Source of the DNA: Streptomyces sp. CB02056
Lineage (GTDB): Bacteria; Actinomycetota; Actinomycetes; Streptomycetales; Streptomycetaceae
NCBI RefSeq assembly: GCF_001905545.1
Contig: NZ_LIPD01000007.1
Coordinates: 278,114-342,113 of the forward strand
DNA length: 64,000 nt
Direction of reading: 5' to 3'
Shown here: positions 18,155 to 26,240 of the stretch, one piece after another
How positions within the stretch are numbered: the stretch's first letter is position 1
Layout: every line of letters begins with the position of its first letter
The notes under the pieces: generated by a model
What the model saw: only the letters and a program-made list of their open reading frames with translations
The model's database searches: none
What the model was told of the DNA's origin: nothing
Program-made: the position numbers and the translations under genes

Positions 18155-19444
18155 TCAGCGGGTGACGGCGACGCCGCGCTTCCCGCTCGCCGCGACCGTG
18201 GCCGCGGCCGTCGCCCCCGGCACCCCGCGCCAGGCGCGGGCGGCCAGCAGGCCGGAGGCCAGGGCGACGGCACCGAGCGCGGCGGAGGCCGCGGTGAGGC
18301 CCAGGGTGGCGCCGAGCCAGCCGGCCAGGGGGTAGGTGAGCAGCCAGCAGCCGTGCGAGAGGGAGAACTGGGCGGAGAAGACGGCGGGCAGGTCCTCGGC
18401 GGCCACCGAGTCGCGCAGGACGCGGCCGGTGGGGGTGAGGATCAGCGAGCCGGCCGCGCCGAGGACGGCCCAGACGGCGAGCAGGACGGGCCAGCGCCAG
18501 GCGCCCGGCCCGGCGGCGGTGAGCACGGCGAGCAGGGCGAAGAGCCCGACGATGCCGAAGGCCGCCGGGAGCATGACGATCCGGTCCGGCACCCGGTCCA
18601 GCACCCGGGGCAGCAGCAGCGCCACGGCCATCGACCCGGCCCCGTAGGCGCCGAGCGCGATCGGGACGTCGGTGGCGGGGCGGCCGAGCTGACCGCGGAC
18701 GTAGACGACGGTGTTGACGATCACCATGGCGCTGGCGGCGGCCGCCGCGAGGTCCAGGGCGAGCATCGCGCGCAGCCGGGGCACGGCGAGGAACAGCCGG
18801 GTGCCGCGGACGGACCTGGCGAGGACGCCGTCGCCGGCCCCCTCCTGCACCGACCGAAGCGGCTCCGGCCGCAGCGGCTTGGGCAGCACGGCCGAGAGCA
18901 CCAGGGCCGCGGAGGCGAGGAACCCGGCGGCGGTTCCCCAGAACAGCCAGTTGTAGCTGATCAGCGCGAGCAGGGCGCCCGCCAGTACCGGGCTGACCAG
19001 GCTCTCGGTGTCGTAGGCGAGCCGGGACAGCGACAGGGCGCGGGTGTACTCGCGCTCCTCGGGCAGCACCTCGGGGATCACCGACTGGAAGGCCGGGGTG
19101 AAGGCCGCCGAGGCGGACTGCAGGACGAAGATCAGGACGTAGACCTGCCACACCTCGGTGACGAAGGGCAGGGTGAGGGCGACGGCGGCCCGGGTGAGGT
19201 CGGAGGCGGCCATCAGCCGCCGGCGCGGGATGCGGTGGGCCAGCGCGGTGACCACCGGGGCGATGCCGACGTACGCGAGCATCTTGATCGCCAGCGCGGT
19301 GCCGAGCACGGATCCGGCGCCCGCCCCGGCGAGGTCGTAGGCGAGGAGGCCGAGCGCGACGGTGGCGAGGCCGGTGCCCACCAGGGCGACGATCTGGGCG
19401 GCGAACAGGTGCAGATAGGTGCGGTTGCGCAGCACGGAGAGCAT
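18155..19444 (-). CDS. MFS efflux transporter
   Basis: 429 residues from ATG 19444; ribosome site weak. Hydrophobic segments consistent with 12 helices, beginning YLHLFAAQIVALVGTGLATVAL, with the loop motif HRIPRRRLMAASDLTRA between helices 2 and 3 and long central loops. The sequence resembles DHA3-type permeases such as macrolide and enterobactin exporters. The ArsR-type gene lies upstream on the same strand with a 34-bp inverted repeat between, so it is likely an ArsR-controlled efflux pair. Possible substrates are metals, arsenicals or drugs; not decidable. Confidence 0.88.
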   Translation of the reverse strand: MLSVLRNRTYLHLFAAQIVALVGTGLATVALGLLAYDLAGAGAGSVLGTALAIKMLAYVGIAPVVTALAHRIPRRRLMAASDLTRAAVALTLPFVTEVWQVYVLIFVLQSASAAFTPAFQSVIPEVLPEEREYTRALSLSRLAYDTESLVSPVLAGALLALISYNWLFWGTAAGFLASAALVLSAVLPKPLRPEPLRSVQEGAGDGVLARSVRGTRLFLAVPRLRAMLALDLAAAAASAMVIVNTVVYVRGQLGRPATDVPIALGAYGAGSMAVALLLPRVLDRVPDRIVMLPAAFGIVGLFALLAVLTAAGPGAWRWPVLLAVWAVLGAAGSLILTPTGRVLRDSVAAEDLPAVFSAQFSLSHGCWLLTYPLAGWLGATLGLTAASAALGAVALASGLLAARAWRGVPGATAAATVAASGKRGVAVTR

Positions 19445-19491
19445 GAGGACCCCGCTCGGACTGGACGCGGTAGGACGACACGTCCAGGATA

Positions 19492-19525
19492 GGTCAACAT
19501 GTGCACGCATGTGCACATGTTGACC
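19492..19525. promoter_or_regulatory. 34-bp perfect inverted repeat before the MFS gene
   Basis: GGTCAACATGTGCAC (19492-19506), 4-nt spacer, then GTGCACATGTTGACC (19511-19525): 15-bp exact arms. On the minus strand its outer edge provides TTGACC as a -35, with TACCGC downstream as a possible -10. The ATGTGCAC core also occurs as a direct repeat. This is the likely binding site of the ArsR regulator encoded just upstream. Confidence 0.7.
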
Positions 19526-19612
19526 GGAAAAGCGGCCCGGAAGGCGACGAGGGGAAGGCGGCGCCGGGAAAGCGGCCCGCACCCCGGAGGGCACGGGCCG
19601 GTACGGATCCGC

Positions 19613-19969
19613 TCAGTCGTGCGGCGGGAGCTCGCCGATCTGGTGGTCGGCGACGCTCAGCGCCTCGTCGACCAGCCGGCGCAGATGGCCGTGGCGCAGC
19701 GCGTACACGACGCGCCGGCCGTCCTTGCGGGTGGTGACCAGGCCCGCCAGCCGGAGCTTGCCGAGGTGCTGGCTGACCGACGTCCGGGGGGCTCCGGCCG
19801 CCTCGGTGAGCGTGGTCACGTCGGCCTCGCCGGCGCTCAGCCGCTGGAGCAGCGCGAGCCGGGTGCGGTCCGCGAGCAGCGCCAGGATGCCGGCCGCGGC
19901 CTCCAGCCGCTCGTCGTCCCGTCGCTCCTGCGCATGGTGCGCACCTGACACCTGAAGGCTCCCGCTCAT
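19613..19969 (-). CDS. ArsR/SmtB-family regulator
   Basis: 118 residues from ATG 19969, leaderless. The winged helix is plain: LLADRTRLALLQRLSAGEADV, the recognition helix TSVSQHLGKLRLAGLV and the wing RKDGRRVVYALR. The C-terminal helix HGHLRRLVDEALSVADHQ resembles the alpha-5 metal site of the NmtR/SmtB branch, but some ligands are replaced, so metal sensing is possible rather than shown. There is no CxC arsenic site in the DNA-binding helix. It precedes the MFS gene in the same direction, 168 nt apart, and probably represses it. Confidence 0.92.
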   Translation of the reverse strand: MSGSLQVSGAHHAQERRDDERLEAAAGILALLADRTRLALLQRLSAGEADVTTLTEAAGAPRTSVSQHLGKLRLAGLVTTRKDGRRVVYALRHGHLRRLVDEALSVADHQIGELPPHD

Positions 19970-19975
19970 GGCGCC

Positions 19976-19981
19976 ATCGTA
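19976..19981 (-). promoter_or_regulatory. -10 element for a leaderless arsR transcript
   Basis: On the minus strand TACGAT ends 6 nt before ATG 19969, with no Shine-Dalgarno sequence between. Confidence 0.5.
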
Positions 19982-20015
19982 GGGCCCAGGGCCGTCCGGG
20001 GCGCCGTCCGGGCGG

Positions 20016-20057
20016 GCCCGTGCCCGCCGAAGCGCGGAGGCTTCGGCGGGCACGGGC
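20016..20057 (-). terminator. Strong hairpin terminator after the SpaA-repeat gene
   Basis: Exact 18-bp arms (20016-20033 and 20040-20057, sharing GCCCGTGCCCGCCGAAGC and its complement) with a 6-nt loop, 12 nt beyond the stop of the adhesin-like gene. There is no U-tract, as is usual in high-G+C actinomycetes. Confidence 0.85.
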
Positions 20058-20068
20058 CGGTCATGCGG

Positions 20069-23000
20069 TCAGGCGTCCGCGCCCCAGAGGAAGCCCGGCA
20101 CGGGCGTGAAGCGCACGTACGGACTCCACTCGTCGCCCGGCGGGCAGGGGGTGGGCGGGCACGGCGGCGGCGGACACTTGCTGTCCTCGACCGTGACCGT
20201 CACGCACGCGTGGTCCCCGGTCAGCTCGACCCTGGTCACCGAGGGCCGCGACAGGTTGTAGCCCTCGGGTGCGGAGACCTCCTGCCAGTAGTAGGTACCC
20301 GGCGGGAGGTGGTCCGCCGAGCAGACGCCCGACGCGGGGGTCGTGCACGGCGGGCCGACGGCGGTGTCGGGGTTGTCCCCCGTGGTCTGCAGACCGGCCA
20401 CGCCGTTGCTCTCCCGCCACAGCTGGAACACGGCGCCCGCCAGCGGCTGCCCGCTGTCGGCGTCGACCTTCCTGACGGAGGTGGACCCGCTCGGGGCGGT
20501 CGGCGTCTGCGTGTCCTGGACGGGGACCTGGACGTTCGGCCGGCCCAGGTCGATGACGACGGTCGTCACCGGGGACTGCGGCAGGTCGTACCCGGGCGGC
20601 GGCACCGTCTCCTGCCAGTAGTACGTACCCAGCGGGAGCCCGGACGCCGAGCAGACCCCCGACGCCGGGGTGACGCACGGGGAGCCAACCGCCGTGTCCG
20701 GATTCGGGCCGGTGGCCTGCAGGCCCGGAACGCCGTTGGTCTCGTGCCAGAGCTGGAAGGTGGCGCCCGCCAGGGGCTGTCCGGTGGCGGCGTCGGTCTT
20801 CTTGACGGAGGTGGACCCGGTGGGGGCGGTCGAGTGGGTGTCCTGGACGGGGAGCTGGATGTCCTGCCCGTTGGTGTCGAGGACGACGGTCGTCACCGGG
20901 GACTGCGGCAGGTCGTACCCGGGCGGCGGCACCGTCTCCTGCCAGTAGTACGTACCCAGCGGGAGCCCGGACGCCGAGCAGACCCCCGACGCGGGCGTGA
21001 CGCACGGGGAGCCAACCGCCGTGTCCGGGTTGGCCCCGGAGGTCTGCAGACCGGCCACGCCGTTGGTCTCGTGCCACAGCTGGAAGGTCGCCCCCGCCAG
21101 CGGCTGTCCGGTGGCCGCGTCGGTCTTGGTGACGGACGTGGACCCGGTGGGAGCGATGGTCTTGGCGTCGGCGACGGTGACCATGACGTTCTTCCCGTTC
21201 GCGTCCAGCACCACGGTGTTCACGTTGAGGTCGGGCAGGTCGTACCCGTCGGGCGCCGAGACCTCCTGCCAGTAGTAGGTGTCCAGCGGGAGGCCCGACG
21301 CCGAGCAGACACCGGAGGCCGGGGTGACGCACGGGGAGCCGACCGCCGTGTCCGGGGTCGCCCCGGACGTCTGCAGACCGGCGACGCCGTTGGTCTCACG
21401 CCACAACTGGAAGGTCGCCCCCGCCAAGGGCTGCCCGCTGTCGGAGTCGGTCTTGGTCACGCTCGTCGAGGCGGTCGGAGCGGCGGCCGGGGTGTCGGCG
21501 ACGGTGACCGGGGCGCTCTGCCCGTTGGTGTTCAGCACGACCGTGGTCACGTTGAGCCCGGGCAGGTCGTACCCGGGCGGCGCCGCCGTCTCCTGCCAGT
21601 AGTAGGTACCCAGCGGGAGTCCGGACGCCGAGCAGACGCCCGACGCGGGCGTGACGCACGGGGAGCCGACGGCGGTGTCCGGGGTCGCCCCGGAGGTCTG
21701 CAGGCCCGCTACGCCGTTGGTCTCGTGCCACAGCTGGAAGGTCGCCCCCGCCAGCGGCCGCGAGGTGGCGGAGTCGACCTTGGTCACACTGGTGGCCCCG
21801 GTCTCGACGACCGGGCTCGTGGTGTCCTGGACGGTGACCGGGACGGTCTGCCCGTTCGTGCCGAGGACCACGGTCGTCACCGGCGGCTGGGGCAGGTCGT
21901 ACCCGGGCGGCGCCGCCGTCTCCTCCCAGTAGTAGGTGCCCAGCGGGAGGTCGGCCGTGGAGCAGACGCCGTTGCGCCCGGTGGTGCAGGGGGCGCCGAC
22001 CTTGGTGTCCGGGGTGGTGCCCGTGGTCTGCAGGCCGGCGACGCCGTTGCTCTCCTTCCACAGCTGGAAGGTGGCGCCCGCCAGGGTCTGCCCGGTGGCC
22101 GAGTCGACCTTGGTCACGCTGGTCGAGGCGGTGGGGGCCGGCGGGTTGCCGCACTCCGGGAGGTCGCCGTTGAAGGGGTAGGCGTGGAACTCGGTCCCGG
22201 TCATGCCCAGACCGGAGTTGTGCAGCAGCGAGCCGGTGGTGAAGAACCGTCCGTTCAGGCCGGGCAGGTTCATCGTGGCGGTGCTGGCCGGGTTGCCGAC
22301 CAGCACGCTGCCCTGGAACTGCCCCGAGCCGGTCAGGGTGACGGTCGTCGCGGTGGGGAAGTTCCACAGCAGGCGCTCGCGCAGCTGGTTCCACGGGTCG
22401 GTGTCCGCGAGGCTGCCGCTGTAGGTGTTGATGGTGCGGGCGTCGCCGACGAGGTTGACCAGGACGGTCGCGTTCGCGGGGATGCCGGCGAAGGTGACCC
22501 CCTGGGTCCCGCCGCCGCGGCCGACGATGTCGAAGTCGACGTTGAAGACCTGGAGGGCGGAGGTGCCGTCGCCGGTGAACAGGGTCTGGTACCCCTGGTT
22601 GACGGCGGTTCCGGTGGCCGGGCGGGGGGTGCCGGTCCCGGCGTAGCACGCGCTGGCCGTCTGCAGCTCGCCGCGCAGCGGCGCGTAGGCGGCCACGGCC
22701 TGCGGGTCGTGGACCTTCGTGCCGGTGACGGTTCCCGTGGTGGCGCCCGCGTAGCGGACGACGCCGCCCTCGGCCAGGAGCGACTGCCCCGGGGCCACGG
22801 TGACGTTGCCGCCGGCGGTGAGGAAGTCCGCGCCGTTCGGCGGGGGGACGCGCGAGCCGACGCCGACGATGCCGATGTTGTACACGGAGCTGACCCCGGC
22901 GGCCTTGCTCATGTCGAAGTTGCCGAGGGTCACCACGTGCCCCTCGGCCTCGGCGGCCGAGCCCCGGACGTTGAAGTCGCCGCCGACGAAGACGTTCACC

Positions 23001-23233
23001 CCGGCGTCGCGGCCCGCGAAGGGACCGTTGTTGACCGGGGGGAACGTCGCCGGACAGTCCGCGCCCAGGCAGGGCCCCAGGCCGCCCGGCAGGCCGGCCG
23101 CCTGGGCGGCCGACGGTGCGATGAGCGACATGCCGAAGGGGACGAGCGTCAGGGCCAGGGCGGATCCCATCACCCTGCCGAGCCTTCGTCTCCAGCCGAC
23201 GGCGGTCGCCTGATTCTGACTGGGCTTCACCAC
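20069..23233 (-). CDS. Choice-of-anchor-A/SpaA-repeat secreted adhesin-like protein
   Basis: 1054 residues from one of two adjacent GTG codons (23233 or 23230) after GAGGAAAGGA. A signal peptide (RRRLGRVMGSALALTLVPFG, cut near AQAA) leads to a 300-residue N-terminal domain of the choice-of-anchor-A type (FNVRGSAAEAEGHVVTLGNF, GSVLVGNPAST). Six SpaA/Cna-B modules of about 109 residues follow, each with a TSVxKxD lysine strand, an LAGATFQLW segment, a PCxT...GVC cysteine pair and a GTYYWxExxxPxGYDL E-box. The tail is Pro/Cys-rich (CPPPPCPPTPCPPG). No LPxTG-type sorting motif or C-terminal membrane helix is visible, so the protein may be released or held another way. It probably forms a rigid extracellular stalk. 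Confidence 0.9.
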   Translation of the reverse strand: MVKPSQNQATAVGWRRRLGRVMGSALALTLVPFGMSLIAPSAAQAAGLPGGLGPCLGADCPATFPPVNNGPFAGRDAGVNVFVGGDFNVRGSAAEAEGHVVTLGNFDMSKAAGVSSVYNIGIVGVGSRVPPPNGADFLTAGGNVTVAPGQSLLAEGGVVRYAGATTGTVTGTKVHDPQAVAAYAPLRGELQTASACYAGTGTPRPATGTAVNQGYQTLFTGDGTSALQVFNVDFDIVGRGGGTQGVTFAGIPANATVLVNLVGDARTINTYSGSLADTDPWNQLRERLLWNFPTATTVTLTGSGQFQGSVLVGNPASTATMNLPGLNGRFFTTGSLLHNSGLGMTGTEFHAYPFNGDLPECGNPPAPTASTSVTKVDSATGQTLAGATFQLWKESNGVAGLQTTGTTPDTKVGAPCTTGRNGVCSTADLPLGTYYWEETAAPPGYDLPQPPVTTVVLGTNGQTVPVTVQDTTSPVVETGATSVTKVDSATSRPLAGATFQLWHETNGVAGLQTSGATPDTAVGSPCVTPASGVCSASGLPLGTYYWQETAAPPGYDLPGLNVTTVVLNTNGQSAPVTVADTPAAAPTASTSVTKTDSDSGQPLAGATFQLWRETNGVAGLQTSGATPDTAVGSPCVTPASGVCSASGLPLDTYYWQEVSAPDGYDLPDLNVNTVVLDANGKNVMVTVADAKTIAPTGSTSVTKTDAATGQPLAGATFQLWHETNGVAGLQTSGANPDTAVGSPCVTPASGVCSASGLPLGTYYWQETVPPPGYDLPQSPVTTVVLDTNGQDIQLPVQDTHSTAPTGSTSVKKTDAATGQPLAGATFQLWHETNGVPGLQATGPNPDTAVGSPCVTPASGVCSASGLPLGTYYWQETVPPPGYDLPQSPVTTVVIDLGRPNVQVPVQDTQTPTAPSGSTSVRKVDADSGQPLAGAVFQLWRESNGVAGLQTTGDNPDTAVGPPCTTPASGVCSADHLPPGTYYWQEVSAPEGYNLSRPSVTRVELTGDHACVTVTVEDSKCPPPPCPPTPCPPGDEWSPYVRFTPVPGFLWGADA
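20178..22123 (-). repeat. Six tandem SpaA-module repeats of about 327 bp
   Basis: Tandem in-frame copies of about 327 bp within the adhesin gene. Copies 4 and 5 share long identical DNA stretches (around 20560-20660 and 20890-20985), a sign of recent duplication or gene conversion. The edge copies (1 and 6) diverge most. Confidence 0.9.
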
Positions 23234-23390
23234 AGTCCTTTCCTCATATGAACCGAACAACAACCCTCGGAGTGTTCTCGCCGGAGCCCCGAGCAGCGGC
23301 GACCCGCCAGCCGTTTCGTCTGAACGCCGCACACGTACACCCGATCGGACGCGGCGGACGCCGGGCGGCTGGGTCTCCCGACCCCGGATT

Positions 23391-23406
23391 GGGGCCCTCC
23401 GGCCCT
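23391..23406. promoter_or_regulatory. GGGGCC-N4-GGCCCT box upstream of hcp
   Basis: GGGGCCCTCCGGCCCT sits 94 nt before the hcp start. The same architecture occurs before the hibernation factor gene (52824-52839). It resembles DosR/OsdR-type hypoxia boxes as I remember them. The remaining 23234-23499 intergenic DNA shows no gene. Confidence 0.4.
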
Positions 23407-23499
23407 GACGCGCCGTCAACGGCGGCCCCATCCTGGACTCGTCGAGGCCCCGTCCGCCCACCGCCACCGAACGACACCACCAGTCCCCGGAGGACCCGC

Positions 23500-25170
23500 A
23501 TGTTCTGCTACCAGTGCGAACAGACCGACCGCACCGGCGCCACCCCCGGCTGCGCCGGTCCGATCGGCAACTGCGGCAAGGACTCCCCCACCTCGGACCT
23601 CCAGGACCTGCTGGTCCACGCGGTCAAGGGCATCTCCCAGTACGCCGCCAAGGCGCGCGCCCTCGGCGACCCGGACGACGAGGCGGCGGCCTTCGTCCTG
23701 TACGCGCTCTTCACCACGCTCACCAACGTCAACTTCAACCCCACCCGCTTCGCCGCCCTGATCCAGCTGGCCGTCGGCGTCCGGAACCGGACCAGGGACC
23801 GGTACGAGCGGGCCGCGCGCGCCGCCGGGCAGCAGCCGGAGACGCTCACCGGCCCGGCCGCCTGGGCCCCGGCCGCGGACCCCGGCGCCCTGGTCGGCCA
23901 GGCGTCGGGCGTCCGGGTGGACATCGGGCTCCCCCTGGTCGGGCCCGAGGTGGTCGGGCTCCGCGCACTCCACCTCTACGCGCTCAAGGGCATCTGCGCC
24001 TACGCCCACCACGCCGACGTGCTCGGCCGCCGCAGCGCCGAGGTGCTCGGCGGCGTCGAGGACGCCCTCGCCTACCTGGCCGGCGAGCCGACCGACCCCG
24101 CCGAGCTGCTGGAACGCGCCGTCGGCCTCGGCCGGCTCAACCTCGCGGCGATCGAACTGCTCGACGCCGCCAACACCGGCACCTACGGGCCCCAGCGGCC
24201 CACCGCCGTCCGCACCACCCCGGTCGCCGGAAAGGCCGTCCTGGTCAGCGGCCACGACCTGCGGGACCTGGAGGCCCTCCTGGTGCAGACCAGGGGCCAG
24301 GGCATCAACGTCTACACCCACGGCGAGATGCTCCCCGCCCACGCCTACCCGCTGCTCAAGGCCCACCCGCACCTGGCCGGCAACTACGGCGGCGCCTGGC
24401 AGGACCAGCAGCGGGACTTCGCCGCCTTCCCCGGCCCGGTCCTGATGACCTCCAACTGCGTCATCGAGCCGCACGCCGCCTACCGCCGCCGGATCTTCAC
24501 CGCCGGACCGGTCGGCTGGCCCGGCGTCCGGCACCTCGCCGACCACGACTTCCGCCCGCTGATCCAGGCCGCCCACGCCCTGCCCGGCTTCCCGGAGACC
24601 GCCGCCGAGGAGGATGCCGTCACCGTCGGCTTCGGCCGGGACGCCGTGCTCGCGGTCGCCGACCAGGTCGTCCACGCGGTGCGGCAGGGCGACATCCGGC
24701 ACTTCTTCCTGATCGGCGGCTGCGACGGCCCCACCCCCGGCCGCGACTACTACACCGACCTCGCCCTCGGCGCGCCCCGCGACAGCGTGGTGCTCACCCT
24801 CGGCTGCGCCAAGTACCGCTTCAACCGGCACGACTTCGGCGAGATCGCGGGCCTCCCCCGGCTGCTCGACCTCGGCCAGTGCAACGACACCTACTCCGCC
24901 ATCCGGATCGCCACCGCGCTCGCCGACGCCTTCGAGTGCGACATCAACGACCTGCCGCTCACCCTGGCGCTGTCCTGGACCGAGCAGAAGGCCGTCGCGG
25001 TGCTGCTCACCCTGCTCGCGCTGGGCATCCGCGACATCCACCTCGGCCCCTCGCTGCCCGGCTTCCTGACCCCCGCCCTGGTCGACGAGCTGGTGAAGCG
25101 GTTCGGCCTACGGGTGGCCGGCGACCCGGCGGCCGACCTGGCCGCCGCGCTCGAACGGACGGCGTCGTGA
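23500..25170 (+). CDS. hcp: Hybrid cluster protein / hydroxylamine reductase
   Basis: 556 residues from ATG 23500 with GGAGG 6 nt upstream. The N-terminal cysteine set C3-x2-C6-x11-C18-x6-C25 is the class II pattern as in E. coli Hcp. Hybrid-cluster ligands appear later: THGEMLPAHAYP (His/Glu), TSNCVIEPH, the LGCAKYRFN and GQCNDTYSA cysteines, and the SWTEQKAV glutamate. Hcp proteins reduce nitric oxide or hydroxylamine during nitrosative, low-oxygen stress. The following reductase gene overlaps its stop by 4 nt. It is unusual in an obligately aerobic lineage. Confidence 0.97.
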   Translation: MFCYQCEQTDRTGATPGCAGPIGNCGKDSPTSDLQDLLVHAVKGISQYAAKARALGDPDDEAAAFVLYALFTTLTNVNFNPTRFAALIQLAVGVRNRTRDRYERAARAAGQQPETLTGPAAWAPAADPGALVGQASGVRVDIGLPLVGPEVVGLRALHLYALKGICAYAHHADVLGRRSAEVLGGVEDALAYLAGEPTDPAELLERAVGLGRLNLAAIELLDAANTGTYGPQRPTAVRTTPVAGKAVLVSGHDLRDLEALLVQTRGQGINVYTHGEMLPAHAYPLLKAHPHLAGNYGGAWQDQQRDFAAFPGPVLMTSNCVIEPHAAYRRRIFTAGPVGWPGVRHLADHDFRPLIQAAHALPGFPETAAEEDAVTVGFGRDAVLAVADQVVHAVRQGDIRHFFLIGGCDGPTPGRDYYTDLALGAPRDSVVLTLGCAKYRFNRHDFGEIAGLPRLLDLGQCNDTYSAIRIATALADAFECDINDLPLTLALSWTEQKAVAVLLTLLALGIRDIHLGPSLPGFLTPALVDELVKRFGLRVAGDPAADLAAALERTAS

Positions 25171-26198
25171 GCGCGGGGCACGCCCACCCCGTCACCCTCA
25201 CCACCACCGACGGCGGCCGGCTGGAGTTCGACTGCGCCCCCGGCCGCAGCGTCCTGGAGGCCGCGGCGGAGGCCGGCGCCGCCCTGCCCGCCTCCTGCCG
25301 CCGGGGCACCTGCGGCTCCTGCCACGCCTCCGTCACCGACGGACCGTACGACCTCGGGCCGCACAGCGACCAGGCCCTCCCGCCGGACGGGCGCGAGCGC
25401 GGCGAGGTGCTGCTCTGCCGCACCTTCCCGCGCGGTCCGCTGACCGCCGCCCTGCCGTACGAGCAGGCCCGCGTCCTGTACGGCGCCGTCCCGGTCCGCG
25501 CGGCCACCGTCACGGCGGTGGACCCGGTCACCCCGGACACCGTGCGGCTGGAGCTGCGCCTCGACGACCCGGACTGCCAGTTCGACCCGGGGCAGTTCAT
25601 GGAGCTCCAGACACCCGGCAGCGAGGTGAAGCGCGCCTACTCCCCCGCCAACACCGGCAACTGGGAGGGCCGGCTGGAGTTCTACGTCCGGCTGCGGGAG
25701 AGCGGGCACTTCTCCTCCTACCTCGCCGACCGGGCCCGCCCAGGCGACCGGCTCACCGTGCACGGCCCGCAGGGCGCCTTCGGCCTGCACGAGACCGGCC
25801 TGCGGCCGCGCTGGTTCCTGGCCGGCGGCACCGGCCTGGCCCCGCTGCTGGCGATGGTCCGCCGGATGGCCGAGTGGCAGGATCCGCAACCCGCCCGGCT
25901 GTTCCTCGGCGTCAACGAGCCGCGGGACGTCTTCGGACTGGACGAACTCGCCGCCGTAGCCGCCGAGTTGCCCGGCTTCCGGTACGAGGTCTGCGTCCGC
26001 TGGCCCGGCCCCGACTGGTCCGGCCCGACCGGCACCCCGGCCGACCTGCTGGCCGCCGCCCTGCCCGAACTCGGCGGCGCCGCACCGGACCTGTACGTCT
26101 GCGGCCCGCCGCCCCTGGTCGACGCCGTGCTGCGCACCGCCGCTTCCGCAGGGGTGCCGCCCGAACAGGTCCACCGGGAGCGCTTCCTGGCCACCTGA
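25167..26198 (+). CDS. hcr: Hcp reductase: 2Fe-2S ferredoxin fused to FAD/NAD(P) reductase
   Basis: 343 residues from GTG 25167, overlapping the hcp stop (GTGA). The N-terminal plant-type ferredoxin domain has Cys44, Cys49, Cys52 and Cys84 (CRRGTCGSC and LLCRT). It is followed by the FAD-binding RAYSPAN motif, the NAD site AGGTGLAPLLAM and the C-terminal YVCGPPPLVD. In E. coli Hcr the ferredoxin domain is C-terminal; here it is N-terminal, as in benzoate dioxygenase reductases, so the pairing with Hcp rests on the operon. It would pass electrons from NADH to Hcp in the cytoplasm. Confidence 0.9.
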   Translation: MSAGHAHPVTLTTTDGGRLEFDCAPGRSVLEAAAEAGAALPASCRRGTCGSCHASVTDGPYDLGPHSDQALPPDGRERGEVLLCRTFPRGPLTAALPYEQARVLYGAVPVRAATVTAVDPVTPDTVRLELRLDDPDCQFDPGQFMELQTPGSEVKRAYSPANTGNWEGRLEFYVRLRESGHFSSYLADRARPGDRLTVHGPQGAFGLHETGLRPRWFLAGGTGLAPLLAMVRRMAEWQDPQPARLFLGVNEPRDVFGLDELAAVAAELPGFRYEVCVRWPGPDWSGPTGTPADLLAAALPELGGAAPDLYVCGPPPLVDAVLRTAASAGVPPEQVHRERFLAT

Positions 26199-26240
26199 CC
26201 GCCGGGCCGCCGCCGATCCCCTTCGGCGGCGGCCCGGCGG
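26199..26240. terminator. Bidirectional hairpin terminator
   Basis: Exact 18-bp GC-rich arms (26199-26216 and 26223-26240) with a 6-nt loop, filling the gap between the convergent reductase and PTS genes and abutting both stop codons. Confidence 0.88.

Noticed and set aside
20178..22123. Regularly spaced repeats considered as CRISPR
   Set aside because: The period is about 327 bp, in frame, and encodes SpaA modules.
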